Below, piece by piece: positions 51,015-60,921 of a stretch of DNA of 64,000 bases. Below the pieces are notes generated by a model, which had not been told where the DNA came from, did not search any database, and saw only the letters and a list, made by a program, of their open reading frames with translations. Where the stretch lies: the NCBI GenBank assembly GCA_023229175.1, contig JALNZV010000009.1, positions 14,212-78,211 of the forward strand. Direction: 5' to 3'. The DNA comes from Tissierellaceae bacterium (GTDB lineage Bacteria > Bacillota > Clostridia > Tissierellales > Tissierellaceae). The position numbers and the translations under genes are program-made. The first letter of the stretch is position 1. The number at the start of each line of letters is the position of its first letter.

Positions 51015-51051
51015 CAACATTAGAGAAGTAATAAAGGGAAGGAGACAGAAA

Positions 51052-54000
51052 ATGAAAAGGAGTTTATATATAAAAAAACTAATATCCACATTACTTGTGA
51101 TGACCATAGTTTTTCCTTTAATGCCCCTTGGAGAGATTAGGGCATTGGCACAGGACGGGATGTCCGTCACGTCCATCAATATAATTAGGACATCTACGGA
51201 TTTAGGGAATTTTACTGAAAACGCAGTCCATATAGAGGGAGAAAACTTAGGCAACACAGTCATTAGCTATTTAGAAGAAGGGGGAAATGAATATAAACCC
51301 CTATCTCCAGCACTTCCCGGAAGTACAGGGGGATTTAGACAATTTAAAATTCCCAGCGATATTACCATCTCCCATATAAGGGTGGGGGATAATAGCTATG
51401 CAGTGCCAGAGACGGGGATGCCAAGGATTACATCTGTAGAGCCAAAGCAAATAGACTTACTGGAAGAACCTGAAATAACCATCAAGGGGGTAAACTTTGA
51501 CAGCTTCGGCGACGGGCAGGGAGAGAGAACCACAATTAAAATAGCCAACCAAGAGCTGACAGAGCAATTCCAATATTCGTGGAATGAAGCTACCCTATAT
51601 ATGGAAACGTTGGAAAAGCTAGGCTTCGGCAATAAAAATATAATCATAGAAAGGGAAACAAATCAAAGCCTAGTAAATATAAAGACAACATACAATCACA
51701 ATAAGGCATTTAGAATATATACATCCATAGACATAGGCGAGAATGACGCCATCATATATCCCAATAGGGGACAAATAGGTTCCATAACTACCATAACAAT
51801 CAACGGAAAAAAAGAAGACTATTCCATTTTCTTTTTAGAAGAAGAGACTAGCCTATTTAAATACGAATACATGGGGGAGATCCCAGAATACCAGCAGACT
51901 ATTGAAAATAAGAGCATAGTCAAGGTAAGAGTACCTAAAGGTCTAAAGACAGGTAGGACCTACAAAGTATTTATTACAAATAACTTAGATGAACAATATG
52001 GGAATGGAAAGGCAGGAGACGACCTTACCAACAATGTCCATAAACAAAAATACATCGGGGAATACTACGTGGTTGACGCCAGCGTAGGACCCATGATATA
52101 CAATATAGATCCAAAAGAAGGCACCAGCTCAGGCTCCTACGTCACCATATACGGAAGGAGATTTGAAGAGCTGGATATTGACGATTTAAAAGATAGGGAC
52201 AATAAAAAAGTAAACAATCTAGACATAGATAGAAAATTTATAATCAACGACCCAACGGAGTTGAGAATAGAATACGAATTAGATGGAGAGACCTATAGGG
52301 GTCAGGAAGTCACCAATATTACCAGAGACTTTTTGGTCACCATAGGCAGAGACACCTTGTTTGAAACAGTGCATATTGCAGAAAACGAATTCGTCTCAGG
52401 AGAGGACAGGCTAGATAAACTATACGTAAAGACAAAAACCATAGAGCAAGAAGACCTTATAGAGCCTAAAAAAGACGTAGTCGTAGCCATTACCACTACC
52501 ATAACTGTAGCTGATGGGACAGAACATAATTTTACTGAAGTGCCTACCTACTTCGGATATACGTTTTTGCCCAGTTACTTAGAGCCTATAATAGAGTCTG
52601 CCACCCCAATATTCATACAGGTAAACTCCGTAGACAATCCAGAAACCATGCACGAGACAATACTGTCTATCAGGGGACAAAACTTCAACGTCCTTAGATA
52701 TAGCGTTGATGGGGAAATGAGGACAAATTACCCTACAGTAGTCATAGGAGGGGCAAACGACCTAGACGGAGAAATAATTATAGAAAAGGATTGGGAAGGA
52801 AGGGTATATTACAAGACTAAGGACATGACAGAGAAAGAAGAAATAAAGGGTGCTATACTGGAGGTCCTAAATACAAACGGCAACGTAGTTACAGGCGTAG
52901 GAGGCAACGAAGTTGGAAATTCCATAGCAGTAACCATTCCAAAGGGCCTAAAAGTCACCCAAAATATAATAGGGAAACCTCTTCCCATTGCCATGGTAAA
53001 CCCAAAGAGGGATTCCTATGAAAAAGGAGACTTATTTACCTCCAGACCAGACCTAATTACGTTTGTGGCAAACACGACTATGCCTACAATAGAAAGTGTA
53101 AACCCCTATATAGTCACCGTAGATGGTGGGGAAGATATCACCATAGAAGGAAGAGACTTTAGGGAAGGCATCGAAGTCTATATAGGCGGTGTTTTAGTGC
53201 CTGGAGTAAATAGGGACCTAGACAGGCAGACGACAAAAGGGGTACTGACCTTTAAAGCACCTAGGGGAAAGGAAGGCATAACCATACTTCAAGTGATGAA
53301 TACCGATGGAGGCTCAGATACCCATGAATTCATATATGTAGAGACATTGAGAATAGACCCTAAAATTACATCTATTACACCACCTAGGGGCACAGAAGGA
53401 GATGTAATCATTATCAAAGGGGATAACTTTTTAAAGCAAGACCCTACAGTGCCAAATCTGGACGGCATAAACATGAACAAACTCCTAGGTACAAAAGTAT
53501 ATCTAGACAATGTAGAAGTAAATACCTATGTGGATGGAGGCAGACTAGAGTCATACGAACCCCCTACAATATTAAATGAACCCCTTTTAATAAATGAATT
53601 GGATCCATTGAACAAAGTAGAGAAACTATACCTATCTCCCCACTACAAAGAGGCAACAGTAAAAGATATAAACGACAATCCATATAAAATAGTAATAGAC
53701 AGGGAAGGCAGAATAAATCTAGTAGGAATGGAGAAGGACTACACATTCTACCTAGAGGATGGACAAATAAAGGGAAGGACTGGAAATGCAGTATACGATG
53801 TGGAACAGGAAGAAGATAAATTGTTTCTCATATCTGCTACGGAAGAAATCCAATTTACAGTAAATTACGACTACAATCTACTTTCCGTAGTGGCAAATCA
53901 AAGCGGCAAAGAGGAGATAAAACTTGCCTCCTATTACGACAGCATAGTATTGGAGCAAGAAGGAAAATACTACAAAATAGTCAAAGACGAATTAAATTTA

Positions 54001-57000
54001 ATAACCATAACAGACGAGAAAAATGACGATTACGACCTGAGAATTAGCAGTGGAAAAATAGTGGCTACTAAGGGAGGAAGCAGCTACGATGTGGATGTAC
54101 AAGGGAATTCCCTAGTCTTCGACTCTAAGACATTTGAATTTATGACTCCATATTACTTTGACCCTACTACTAAGGTAATCACAGGGCATAGAGTAAGGGT
54201 ATTAAATAGAAATGAAATAGAAATTACAATACCTCAAAAGCAAATACCCAAGCTATACGATGTAAAGGTAGAAAATCCTGATACTAAGGCATTTACAGTA
54301 AAAAAGGGCTTTGAATACACAATACCCCAAGAGAACCCCATAATTCACTACATCGACCCAGCAGAGGGTTCCGTAGATGGGGGATATTACATCACCATAT
54401 ATGGAGAGGATTTTGGAGATAATCCAGAGGTCCGCATAGATGGTATATTGGTGAGCCCAGGGGATACAGTAGTAAACAAACAAGACTATAAATCCATAAA
54501 AGTACTGGTGCCAAAATACACGGGAGATATCGACGAAGATTTTGTCATAGACAAGAAATTTGTAAGGGTACACATAACCAGCGGAGGTGCATCTACCAGT
54601 AGAAAGGACCTATTTGCATATAAACTTGCCAGCAGCAAACCTAGGATAACTAGGATACTTCCAAACAAAGGCTCCGCATCAGGGGGCAATATAGTAGAGA
54701 TATATGGCGAGGACTTTAGATTCTTTGAACCTTATAGAGGCAATCCGCCAAAGCCAGGAGATACAAATTTTGAAGACATAGATGGAGATGGGAAATGGAC
54801 AAACTATTTATCAGAAAGAGATCCTGATCTACCTAGACTACCTCTCAACGACCTGACCATCAAGGATTATACAGAGTACGTAGACTCCCCAGTATTGCCA
54901 AACATTTATTTTGGCAACGAAAAGGCGAAAATAGTGGAATTTACAAAGCTAAGCGGAGACAATTACCGCATCATGGTCATAGCCCCAGAGCGAAACATAG
55001 GAGGAGCAGTAGATGTTTATCTGAGAAATAATGACTCAGGTCAAAGTAATTTGGTGAAATACACCTACGAAGTCTCAAACCCACAAATAAAGACCATAAA
55101 CCCAAAGACTGCCAAAAGAGCAGGGGGAGATGTGGTGGACATAGTGGCTACGGGATACCAAGGTTCTAAAATCAGACTGGTAGGGCCTTTAGGTACGGAA
55201 ATGGATACGACTATGTATTTAGTTAGATTTGGAGATATAACTAATAGGGACATCCCTCGAGAAGATGAAAACTCAGGCCTCATTAAAGGTACCGTAGGGG
55301 CAAAAGTAGAATTAAAAGACAGCGGATTTACAGCAGAAATAAAAGGCGATGACTTGACCTTAACCTTAAAGCAAGGGGATATGGAATATAAAGGCAACTA
55401 TAAATTGGGCAACGAAGTAAAATTCATAAACCTAAAGACCCTAAAAGACCAAGAGGGTAAAAACTACCAGGGATTTGAACTTGTAAGGGTGGAAATCAAC
55501 GATGGCAGACTATTTGTAGACAGGGGATTTTCCACATCGGCAGAAGAAAGGGTAAAGGGCACTTTAGAGGTTATAGTTCCATCCTATCACCAAATAGGCA
55601 ATGTAGACGTCACTTTGGTAAATTCCGATGGCATATCTAATAAAGTAATATTTAGCTATGTCAGCCCTGGCAGCAATCCAAAGATTAACAACATAACCAA
55701 AGACGGTGCCGATCCCACAAGGGCAGATGATGGCAGGACGAGAATAGTCCAAGTAAACAACAGGGGAGGAAATTTGATTAAAGTATATGGCAGCGATTTC
55801 AGGCCAAATGCCGCTATAACCATAGGAAACGACTTTATAACCATACCTTCATCGGCAGTTGAATTTATCAGCGAAGAAGAACTTAGTTTCACTATGCCCG
55901 CCGTGACAGATGAATCAAAATTAGGTGGCTGGCACCATCTAATAGTGAAAAATGAAGACTTGGGCTCAGCTAGATCTGACCAAGCAACTCCCACACCCAT
56001 ATATATAGAGTTCACAAAGGGCGAATCTAATCCAGAAATAGGAAACCTAGTGCCAGATAGGGGACCTGCCACAGGAGGCACCAAGGTCACCATAAACGGC
56101 AAGGACTTTAGACAGGTCATGGAGGGATTTACGGGAAAGATAAAAGTATTCTTTGGAGAAAAAGAGATAAAAGATGTGGAATTTGACAATTACGGCAGCA
56201 TAAGGGTTACAGCACCTGCATCAGATGTATTGGGACCAGTAAGGGTAAAAGTAGAGAACCCAGACGGCACTCAAACCATGGGCAATCTCATCTTCAACTA
56301 TATATCTAAACCGTCCATAAAAGACGTGAATCCAAAGAGGCTATTTACCAACGATACAAATACAGAAGTCACCATAAATGGAGAACAGTTTCAGCAAGGA
56401 GCCAAGGTGATTATAGGCGGAAGTATAATCCTGACAAAAGATATAAAAGACAATATGACAGTAAATGGGGAAGGAATAAGGGGAGTAGATAAGGGTGCAA
56501 ATATTGAAGTATCAGTAGTAGGTGGGGTAGAGGTAACTAGTGTCCAAGTACTGGAGGATAATGAAATCAAGGTCACATTTCCAGAGACAAAGGAATTGGA
56601 CAACACTAGTATAATAATCATAAATCCAGATGGAGGAGTCTCAGAGCCCTACAACAACTTTAAATATCAAACCCCAATACCTTTAAGGCCCATGATACTA
56701 GAGGGAATACCGGGATACGAATCCACAGTAAAATTAATATGGAACGAATCGGACCCAGAACTATTAAATAGAGCCACGGACTATGAGATATTTGGCAAAA
56801 AAACCATAGATAAGGAAAACCACTTCATAGGAAGCACAAAAACCTCAGAATTTCTAGTAAGGGGCTTAGAGCAGGAGACAGAATACACCTTTATGGTAAG
56901 AGCATTAAATGAATATGGAGTTAGCCTTGACTTTGCCACAGTCACAGTCAAGACCCTTAGCTCAAGGCAAGACCCTAAACAAGAGGAAAAAGAAGAAAAA

Positions 57001-57585
57001 TTAAAAGAAGAAGAAAGGGACTTGAGGGAAAACGGCAGAGAGGGAATAGTAGACGGCAGGTATACCATAACCATGGGAACTAAGGCTTTTAGAGCCAATA
57101 CTGCTACCTTAGACTTGACATTATCCAAGTATGGGAATCAAAACAAATTTACCATAGCCATACCACTAGAACTGGCGAGAAACGACAATAGACTAACAGT
57201 AAAAGATGGCACCATGACAGCAGTCATCAACGCCCACGACCTATATACACTACAGGTCAGCAGACAGGATAGTGGGGATAAGGACGCCTATGTGCGAATT
57301 CACATAGACAAGACAACAGGTACCCACCTGCCCATGGGCAAAATGGCATCCTCAAGGGCATATGACATGGACTTTGACTATATATATGGAAGAAGTACAA
57401 TGAAAATAGACCAACTAGTGCGAAATGGACTCATATTCATGGACCAAGACAGCCTCACATATCCAAATACAAAGAACACAAAACTCTACAACTTCGACAT
57501 AGAAACAGGAGAGTACACAAGCACCAACAATACGACCATGGATATAAGAGGAAAGGCAAAATTTATACTACTGTCAGATAGGTAA
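51052..57585 (+). CDS. Giant secreted IPT/TIG-repeat surface protein (2177 aa)
   Basis: A 2177-aa exported protein; ATG at 51052 follows AAGGAG. A signal peptide (about 1-35) is followed by about ten IPT/TIG immunoglobulin-like repeats, recognisable by motifs such as GSYVTIYGRRF, GGEDITIEGRDF, GGYYITIYGEDF, GGNLIKVYGSDF and GGTKVTINGKDF. A different beta-rich stretch lies at about 850-1070. A fibronectin type III-like domain (about 1880-1970; LEQETEYTFMVRALNEYG) comes next, then a Lys/Glu-rich coiled linker and a C-terminal domain of about 180 residues of unknown type. No wall anchor is visible. It is the first gene of the plus-strand surface operon. Confidence 0.87.
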   Translation: MKRSLYIKKLISTLLVMTIVFPLMPLGEIRALAQDGMSVTSINIIRTSTDLGNFTENAVHIEGENLGNTVISYLEEGGNEYKPLSPALPGSTGGFRQFKIPSDITISHIRVGDNSYAVPETGMPRITSVEPKQIDLLEEPEITIKGVNFDSFGDGQGERTTIKIANQELTEQFQYSWNEATLYMETLEKLGFGNKNIIIERETNQSLVNIKTTYNHNKAFRIYTSIDIGENDAIIYPNRGQIGSITTITINGKKEDYSIFFLEEETSLFKYEYMGEIPEYQQTIENKSIVKVRVPKGLKTGRTYKVFITNNLDEQYGNGKAGDDLTNNVHKQKYIGEYYVVDASVGPMIYNIDPKEGTSSGSYVTIYGRRFEELDIDDLKDRDNKKVNNLDIDRKFIINDPTELRIEYELDGETYRGQEVTNITRDFLVTIGRDTLFETVHIAENEFVSGEDRLDKLYVKTKTIEQEDLIEPKKDVVVAITTTITVADGTEHNFTEVPTYFGYTFLPSYLEPIIESATPIFIQVNSVDNPETMHETILSIRGQNFNVLRYSVDGEMRTNYPTVVIGGANDLDGEIIIEKDWEGRVYYKTKDMTEKEEIKGAILEVLNTNGNVVTGVGGNEVGNSIAVTIPKGLKVTQNIIGKPLPIAMVNPKRDSYEKGDLFTSRPDLITFVANTTMPTIESVNPYIVTVDGGEDITIEGRDFREGIEVYIGGVLVPGVNRDLDRQTTKGVLTFKAPRGKEGITILQVMNTDGGSDTHEFIYVETLRIDPKITSITPPRGTEGDVIIIKGDNFLKQDPTVPNLDGINMNKLLGTKVYLDNVEVNTYVDGGRLESYEPPTILNEPLLINELDPLNKVEKLYLSPHYKEATVKDINDNPYKIVIDREGRINLVGMEKDYTFYLEDGQIKGRTGNAVYDVEQEEDKLFLISATEEIQFTVNYDYNLLSVVANQSGKEEIKLASYYDSIVLEQEGKYYKIVKDELNLITITDEKNDDYDLRISSGKIVATKGGSSYDVDVQGNSLVFDSKTFEFMTPYYFDPTTKVITGHRVRVLNRNEIEITIPQKQIPKLYDVKVENPDTKAFTVKKGFEYTIPQENPIIHYIDPAEGSVDGGYYITIYGEDFGDNPEVRIDGILVSPGDTVVNKQDYKSIKVLVPKYTGDIDEDFVIDKKFVRVHITSGGASTSRKDLFAYKLASSKPRITRILPNKGSASGGNIVEIYGEDFRFFEPYRGNPPKPGDTNFEDIDGDGKWTNYLSERDPDLPRLPLNDLTIKDYTEYVDSPVLPNIYFGNEKAKIVEFTKLSGDNYRIMVIAPERNIGGAVDVYLRNNDSGQSNLVKYTYEVSNPQIKTINPKTAKRAGGDVVDIVATGYQGSKIRLVGPLGTEMDTTMYLVRFGDITNRDIPREDENSGLIKGTVGAKVELKDSGFTAEIKGDDLTLTLKQGDMEYKGNYKLGNEVKFINLKTLKDQEGKNYQGFELVRVEINDGRLFVDRGFSTSAEERVKGTLEVIVPSYHQIGNVDVTLVNSDGISNKVIFSYVSPGSNPKINNITKDGADPTRADDGRTRIVQVNNRGGNLIKVYGSDFRPNAAITIGNDFITIPSSAVEFISEEELSFTMPAVTDESKLGGWHHLIVKNEDLGSARSDQATPTPIYIEFTKGESNPEIGNLVPDRGPATGGTKVTINGKDFRQVMEGFTGKIKVFFGEKEIKDVEFDNYGSIRVTAPASDVLGPVRVKVENPDGTQTMGNLIFNYISKPSIKDVNPKRLFTNDTNTEVTINGEQFQQGAKVIIGGSIILTKDIKDNMTVNGEGIRGVDKGANIEVSVVGGVEVTSVQVLEDNEIKVTFPETKELDNTSIIIINPDGGVSEPYNNFKYQTPIPLRPMILEGIPGYESTVKLIWNESDPELLNRATDYEIFGKKTIDKENHFIGSTKTSEFLVRGLEQETEYTFMVRALNEYGVSLDFATVTVKTLSSRQDPKQEEKEEKLKEEERDLRENGREGIVDGRYTITMGTKAFRANTATLDLTLSKYGNQNKFTIAIPLELARNDNRLTVKDGTMTAVINAHDLYTLQVSRQDSGDKDAYVRIHIDKTTGTHLPMGKMASSRAYDMDFDYIYGRSTMKIDQLVRNGLIFMDQDSLTYPNTKNTKLYNFDIETGEYTSTNNTTMDIRGKAKFILLSDR

Positions 57586-57616
57586 TAGATGTATAAATAC
57601 GTTATTGTAAGATAAA

Positions 57617-57659
57617 TTTAGGTCTTAAATGATACGAAAGGGGTATCATTGGACCTAAA
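57617..57659 (+). other. Intergenic RNA hairpin between two surface genes
   Basis: TTTAGGTC with GACCTAAA and AATGATAC with GTATCATT form a two-part stem. No T-run follows, so it is not a plain terminator. It may be a processing site or stabiliser that separates the giant gene from its neighbour. Confidence 0.55.
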
Positions 57660-57684
57660 GTACATATAGGTAAGGAGGCTGGAA

Positions 57685-59202
57685 ATGAAAAAATATGTAA
57701 TATTTGTTTTGCTGCTGGCTCTACTGCTTCCAGTAGCCTCATACGGAAGATACGAACCAGTGGAATTAGACGACCCGGAAAGAGACGGCTATATAATCCC
57801 AGGGACTAGATATAGACAAGGAGAAGTCCTGTTCATAGAGAAAAACGAAGTAGAACTGAATACAAACCTGGGGAGGGAAAAATACAGAATAACAGAAAAC
57901 ACCTCCTTTCAAAAAAGAGGAGAACTAATAGGAATAAATCAAATAAAAGAAGGAGATAAAGTGCTCCTCACCTTTGACACCATATACGCATCAGACATAG
58001 CAAATATAAAGGTGGAAGATGAGGGACAAAACATCAAGGGAATCCTAAGGGGAAAAATAGAGTTGGTGGACGATAGAAACAAAGAAATCACCATCAAAAA
58101 TCCCTATATATATAAGGAAGGAAAATGGCAGCCCACATCAAAATACACCATAAAACTAAAAGCAGCGGGAAAAGACTTATATAATGGTAGCCAAAAAACC
58201 ACATTGCAAGGGCTAAAAATTCAAAAAGGCAAAGAAGCCTATATAGCCTATGATGAAAACCTAGGAAGGCAAAACATAGCCAAACTAGTTGTAAAAAACG
58301 GACTAGCCCAAACATACCAAGGAAAAATATCCAATATCTTATATACTGTAGGAAACATGGTAGTAAGCACGACTTCCCTAGACCTCCACGAAGGAACCAT
58401 AGTAGTAAAAGACAATAGACTAGTAGACTATCTAAATCTAAATAAATACGACGATGTGCTGGCATTGGTAGACAATAGTCTGGGAAAGAAAAATACGTCC
58501 ATCGTGTCCTTAGACACCAATATGATGGAAGAGAGAAAAGACGATACAAAGATATCTATATATAGAGGAAGACTAGAAGACATATTTGAATACCAAATAG
58601 AAATAGGAAGATTGAATTATAGACTGGACTATCAAGTATTGGAAGACGGAAAGTGGAAATCCGTAGAGGACAAGCAGAGATTTTCCATATCGGAGGATAC
58701 GATTATATACGACAGCGAACTAAAGGAAAATATAGACCCCCTTCACTTTATATCCTCTAGATATATAAATATATACCAAATAAAAAATTTAACCCTAAGA
58801 AATAGAATAGCAAATGACTACTACAAAAATAAACAAGCCTACTTTGTAGTGAGAGAAGGAGAATACGGCAAAGAATTATTGGCACTAAACTTAGTGCCCC
58901 ACAGACAAGTTTACTACCAAAACATAAACCTAAATCATTCCGTCATAGGCGAAATAAAGGAAGTAAACTTAGATGACAATACCATAAGCTTAAATAAGGT
59001 AAAAAACTACAACACCTTAAACAATACGTGGGAATCCACATCAGAGGAGACAGTCCACCTAGACAAATCGGTCATACTCCTAAACGACATACCAGTACCA
59101 TTGGACAGGCTCTATGCGCTGCCCATAGGCTCTAAGGTATACGTAGTGAAAGAAAAAGTATCGTCTACGGATGAAAGTTATGTACTATTGGTAGAGAACT
59201 AG
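57685..59202 (+). CDS. Secreted protein of unknown function in the surface operon
   Basis: A 505-aa exported protein I cannot assign. It has a signal peptide (about 1-20, LLALLLPVASYG). The body consists of repeated small beta units, with strand pairs such as GEVLFIEKNEVELNTNLG, GILRGKIELVDDRNKEITIKN, GKISNILYTVGNMVVSTTSL and GEIKEVNLDDNTISLNKVKN. These resemble repeated beta-barrel (DUF5666-like) modules. There are no cysteines in visible motifs and no catalytic signature. AAGGAGGC precedes the ATG. It lies 10 bp before the SLH protein gene and probably works with it. Confidence 0.82.
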   Translation: MKKYVIFVLLLALLLPVASYGRYEPVELDDPERDGYIIPGTRYRQGEVLFIEKNEVELNTNLGREKYRITENTSFQKRGELIGINQIKEGDKVLLTFDTIYASDIANIKVEDEGQNIKGILRGKIELVDDRNKEITIKNPYIYKEGKWQPTSKYTIKLKAAGKDLYNGSQKTTLQGLKIQKGKEAYIAYDENLGRQNIAKLVVKNGLAQTYQGKISNILYTVGNMVVSTTSLDLHEGTIVVKDNRLVDYLNLNKYDDVLALVDNSLGKKNTSIVSLDTNMMEERKDDTKISIYRGRLEDIFEYQIEIGRLNYRLDYQVLEDGKWKSVEDKQRFSISEDTIIYDSELKENIDPLHFISSRYINIYQIKNLTLRNRIANDYYKNKQAYFVVREGEYGKELLALNLVPHRQVYYQNINLNHSVIGEIKEVNLDDNTISLNKVKNYNTLNNTWESTSEETVHLDKSVILLNDIPVPLDRLYALPIGSKVYVVKEKVSSTDESYVLLVEN

Positions 59203-59212
59203 GAGGGATGAC

Positions 59213-60688
59213 ATGAAAAAGACCATAGCCATAGTATTGATGATAATATTGCTAATATCCCAGGGAGCTGCTGCCATCAATATCCCGGGCTACGAGGGCG
59301 GCATTCAAAATGAGTTTACCTATAAAGAGGTAGTATTCATCACAGGGGAGCCTATATTGATGGAAGGAACATTGACTATCACTAAAAGTGAAAAGGGAAA
59401 TGTAGGCACAGAAACATATAAATACAAACTAGAAAACATAGCTTACAACGCTGCATTAGATAGAACCGTAAATTTAAAGGATATATCCATAGAAAAAGAA
59501 GGTCAAAAAACCACGACAAAAGAAATAGATAAGTACACAGAAACCATAACCATAGATAAAAATAAGTACACAGTAAATAAAGGCAACTATGTGTGGAACC
59601 AAGGATCAGTCACCCACAACACACCCTTAATAAGCTACTATGCGGGAGACTACGCCGCTAGGAAGGTATACACCTTGGGCAGAGGAAGGAAAGTTCTAGC
59701 AACAGTAGAAGTGGAGACAATAGGAAACCTAGTGGGATATGACAGCCCTTGGTCAGCCACAGAAACCCAAATAGTAGATTACAAAATCAACTATGAGGAC
59801 AAAGAAACATCTGAAAATAGCTGGGAAGGTACGGCAACGGTAGAGGCAGCCTACAATAGAACAAAGGATTATTCCTATGCAGAGAATATACCTAGTCAAA
59901 TAAGCTTCAATGGAGGATATAGAATTACAGAAAAAGAAGAAAACGTAATGAAATATCAATATGACCTGCCAAGGAAGATTGACAACAAAATAATAAGCGG
60001 CAGACAATTGGGCATGGATACCATATCCCTAGATACCAATCCAAAAATAGAGAGATTAAATATACCTAGTGTAAGGGATGTACTAGGGCATCAATACGAA
60101 GGGGAATTATTATTAGTAGCCAGTATGGAAGGCCTCCCCCTCAACAGCATATCCATAGGGCCAAACTCCGCAATTACAAGAGGAGACTTTGCTAGAATCA
60201 TAGCCAAAGCCATGGATATATCCATAGAGAAAGAAGAACCAAGCAAACGAACTGGTACAGGAAGAAATAAGGTGGAGCCGCCAAAGCCATTGTTCGATGA
60301 CGTGCCGGAAACCCACAAAAACTTTGACTATATAGAAGCTGTGGGGCAAACAGGAGTCATGATAGGAATAGAAGAGCCAAACTTCAGACCAGATGACCCA
60401 TTAACCAGATCAGAGGCATACACCATAGTGTCCCGCATACTGGGCCTAAGGCATCAAGCACCCATAGGGAAATACTCCCTTGGATACAATGACGAAGGAA
60501 ATATCCCGGACTGGGCAAAGGACCATATCTACGTAGTGAAGATGCTAGGGCTTATAGACAATACGGATTACCTCTACCCCAATAGATATTTAACAAAGGG
60601 AGAGGCAGCCAGCCTCATGGTTAACCTCATAAATTACATGCAGGAAAACCTAAGATACGACTATATGGAGGGGATACTAAATAATTAA
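59213..60688 (+). CDS. SLH-domain surface protein (C-terminal SLH)
   Basis: A 491-aa exported protein. After a signal peptide (about 1-21) comes a beta-rich region of about 280 residues, with FTYKEVVFITGEPILMEGTLTITKSEKG near its start. The C-terminal third holds SLH repeats: ITRGDFARIIAKAM, FDDVPETHKNFDYIEAVGQTGVMIGIEEPNFRPDDPLTRSEAYTIVSRILGL and IPDWAKDHIYVVKMLGLIDNTDYLYPNRYLTKGEAASLMVNLINYM. It probably anchors the plus-strand products to the cell wall. It is the last gene of the operon, 10 bp after the preceding gene. Confidence 0.9.
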   Translation: MKKTIAIVLMIILLISQGAAAINIPGYEGGIQNEFTYKEVVFITGEPILMEGTLTITKSEKGNVGTETYKYKLENIAYNAALDRTVNLKDISIEKEGQKTTTKEIDKYTETITIDKNKYTVNKGNYVWNQGSVTHNTPLISYYAGDYAARKVYTLGRGRKVLATVEVETIGNLVGYDSPWSATETQIVDYKINYEDKETSENSWEGTATVEAAYNRTKDYSYAENIPSQISFNGGYRITEKEENVMKYQYDLPRKIDNKIISGRQLGMDTISLDTNPKIERLNIPSVRDVLGHQYEGELLLVASMEGLPLNSISIGPNSAITRGDFARIIAKAMDISIEKEEPSKRTGTGRNKVEPPKPLFDDVPETHKNFDYIEAVGQTGVMIGIEEPNFRPDDPLTRSEAYTIVSRILGLRHQAPIGKYSLGYNDEGNIPDWAKDHIYVVKMLGLIDNTDYLYPNRYLTKGEAASLMVNLINYMQENLRYDYMEGILNN

Positions 60689-60817
60689 TAATTCTAAATA
60701 AACACAAATGTAACAAAACTGTAATGTTATTTCACAAAGATATAGGGTATAATGTATCTATCATAGCACCTAGTCCAATAAGTTTTATTACAATATCATT
60801 ACAATTGGATAATGATG

Positions 60818-60846
60818 TTGACCCTTAAGGGGCTTGGTGTTATAAT
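60818..60846 (+). promoter_or_regulatory. Promoter of the S-layer protein gene
   Basis: TTGACC (60818-60823), 17-bp spacer, TATAAT (60841-60846), giving a 5' leader of about 70 nt. A second TATAAT lies upstream at 60748-60753 with a weak -35. No clear terminator was seen between the preceding gene and this region. Confidence 0.75.
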
Positions 60847-60921
60847 AATCTTTAGAATGCAGTTATAGTTTACCATTATAACGTGCAAGAAAATTATAAT
60901 TTTAAAGGAGGTTTTTCAAGA

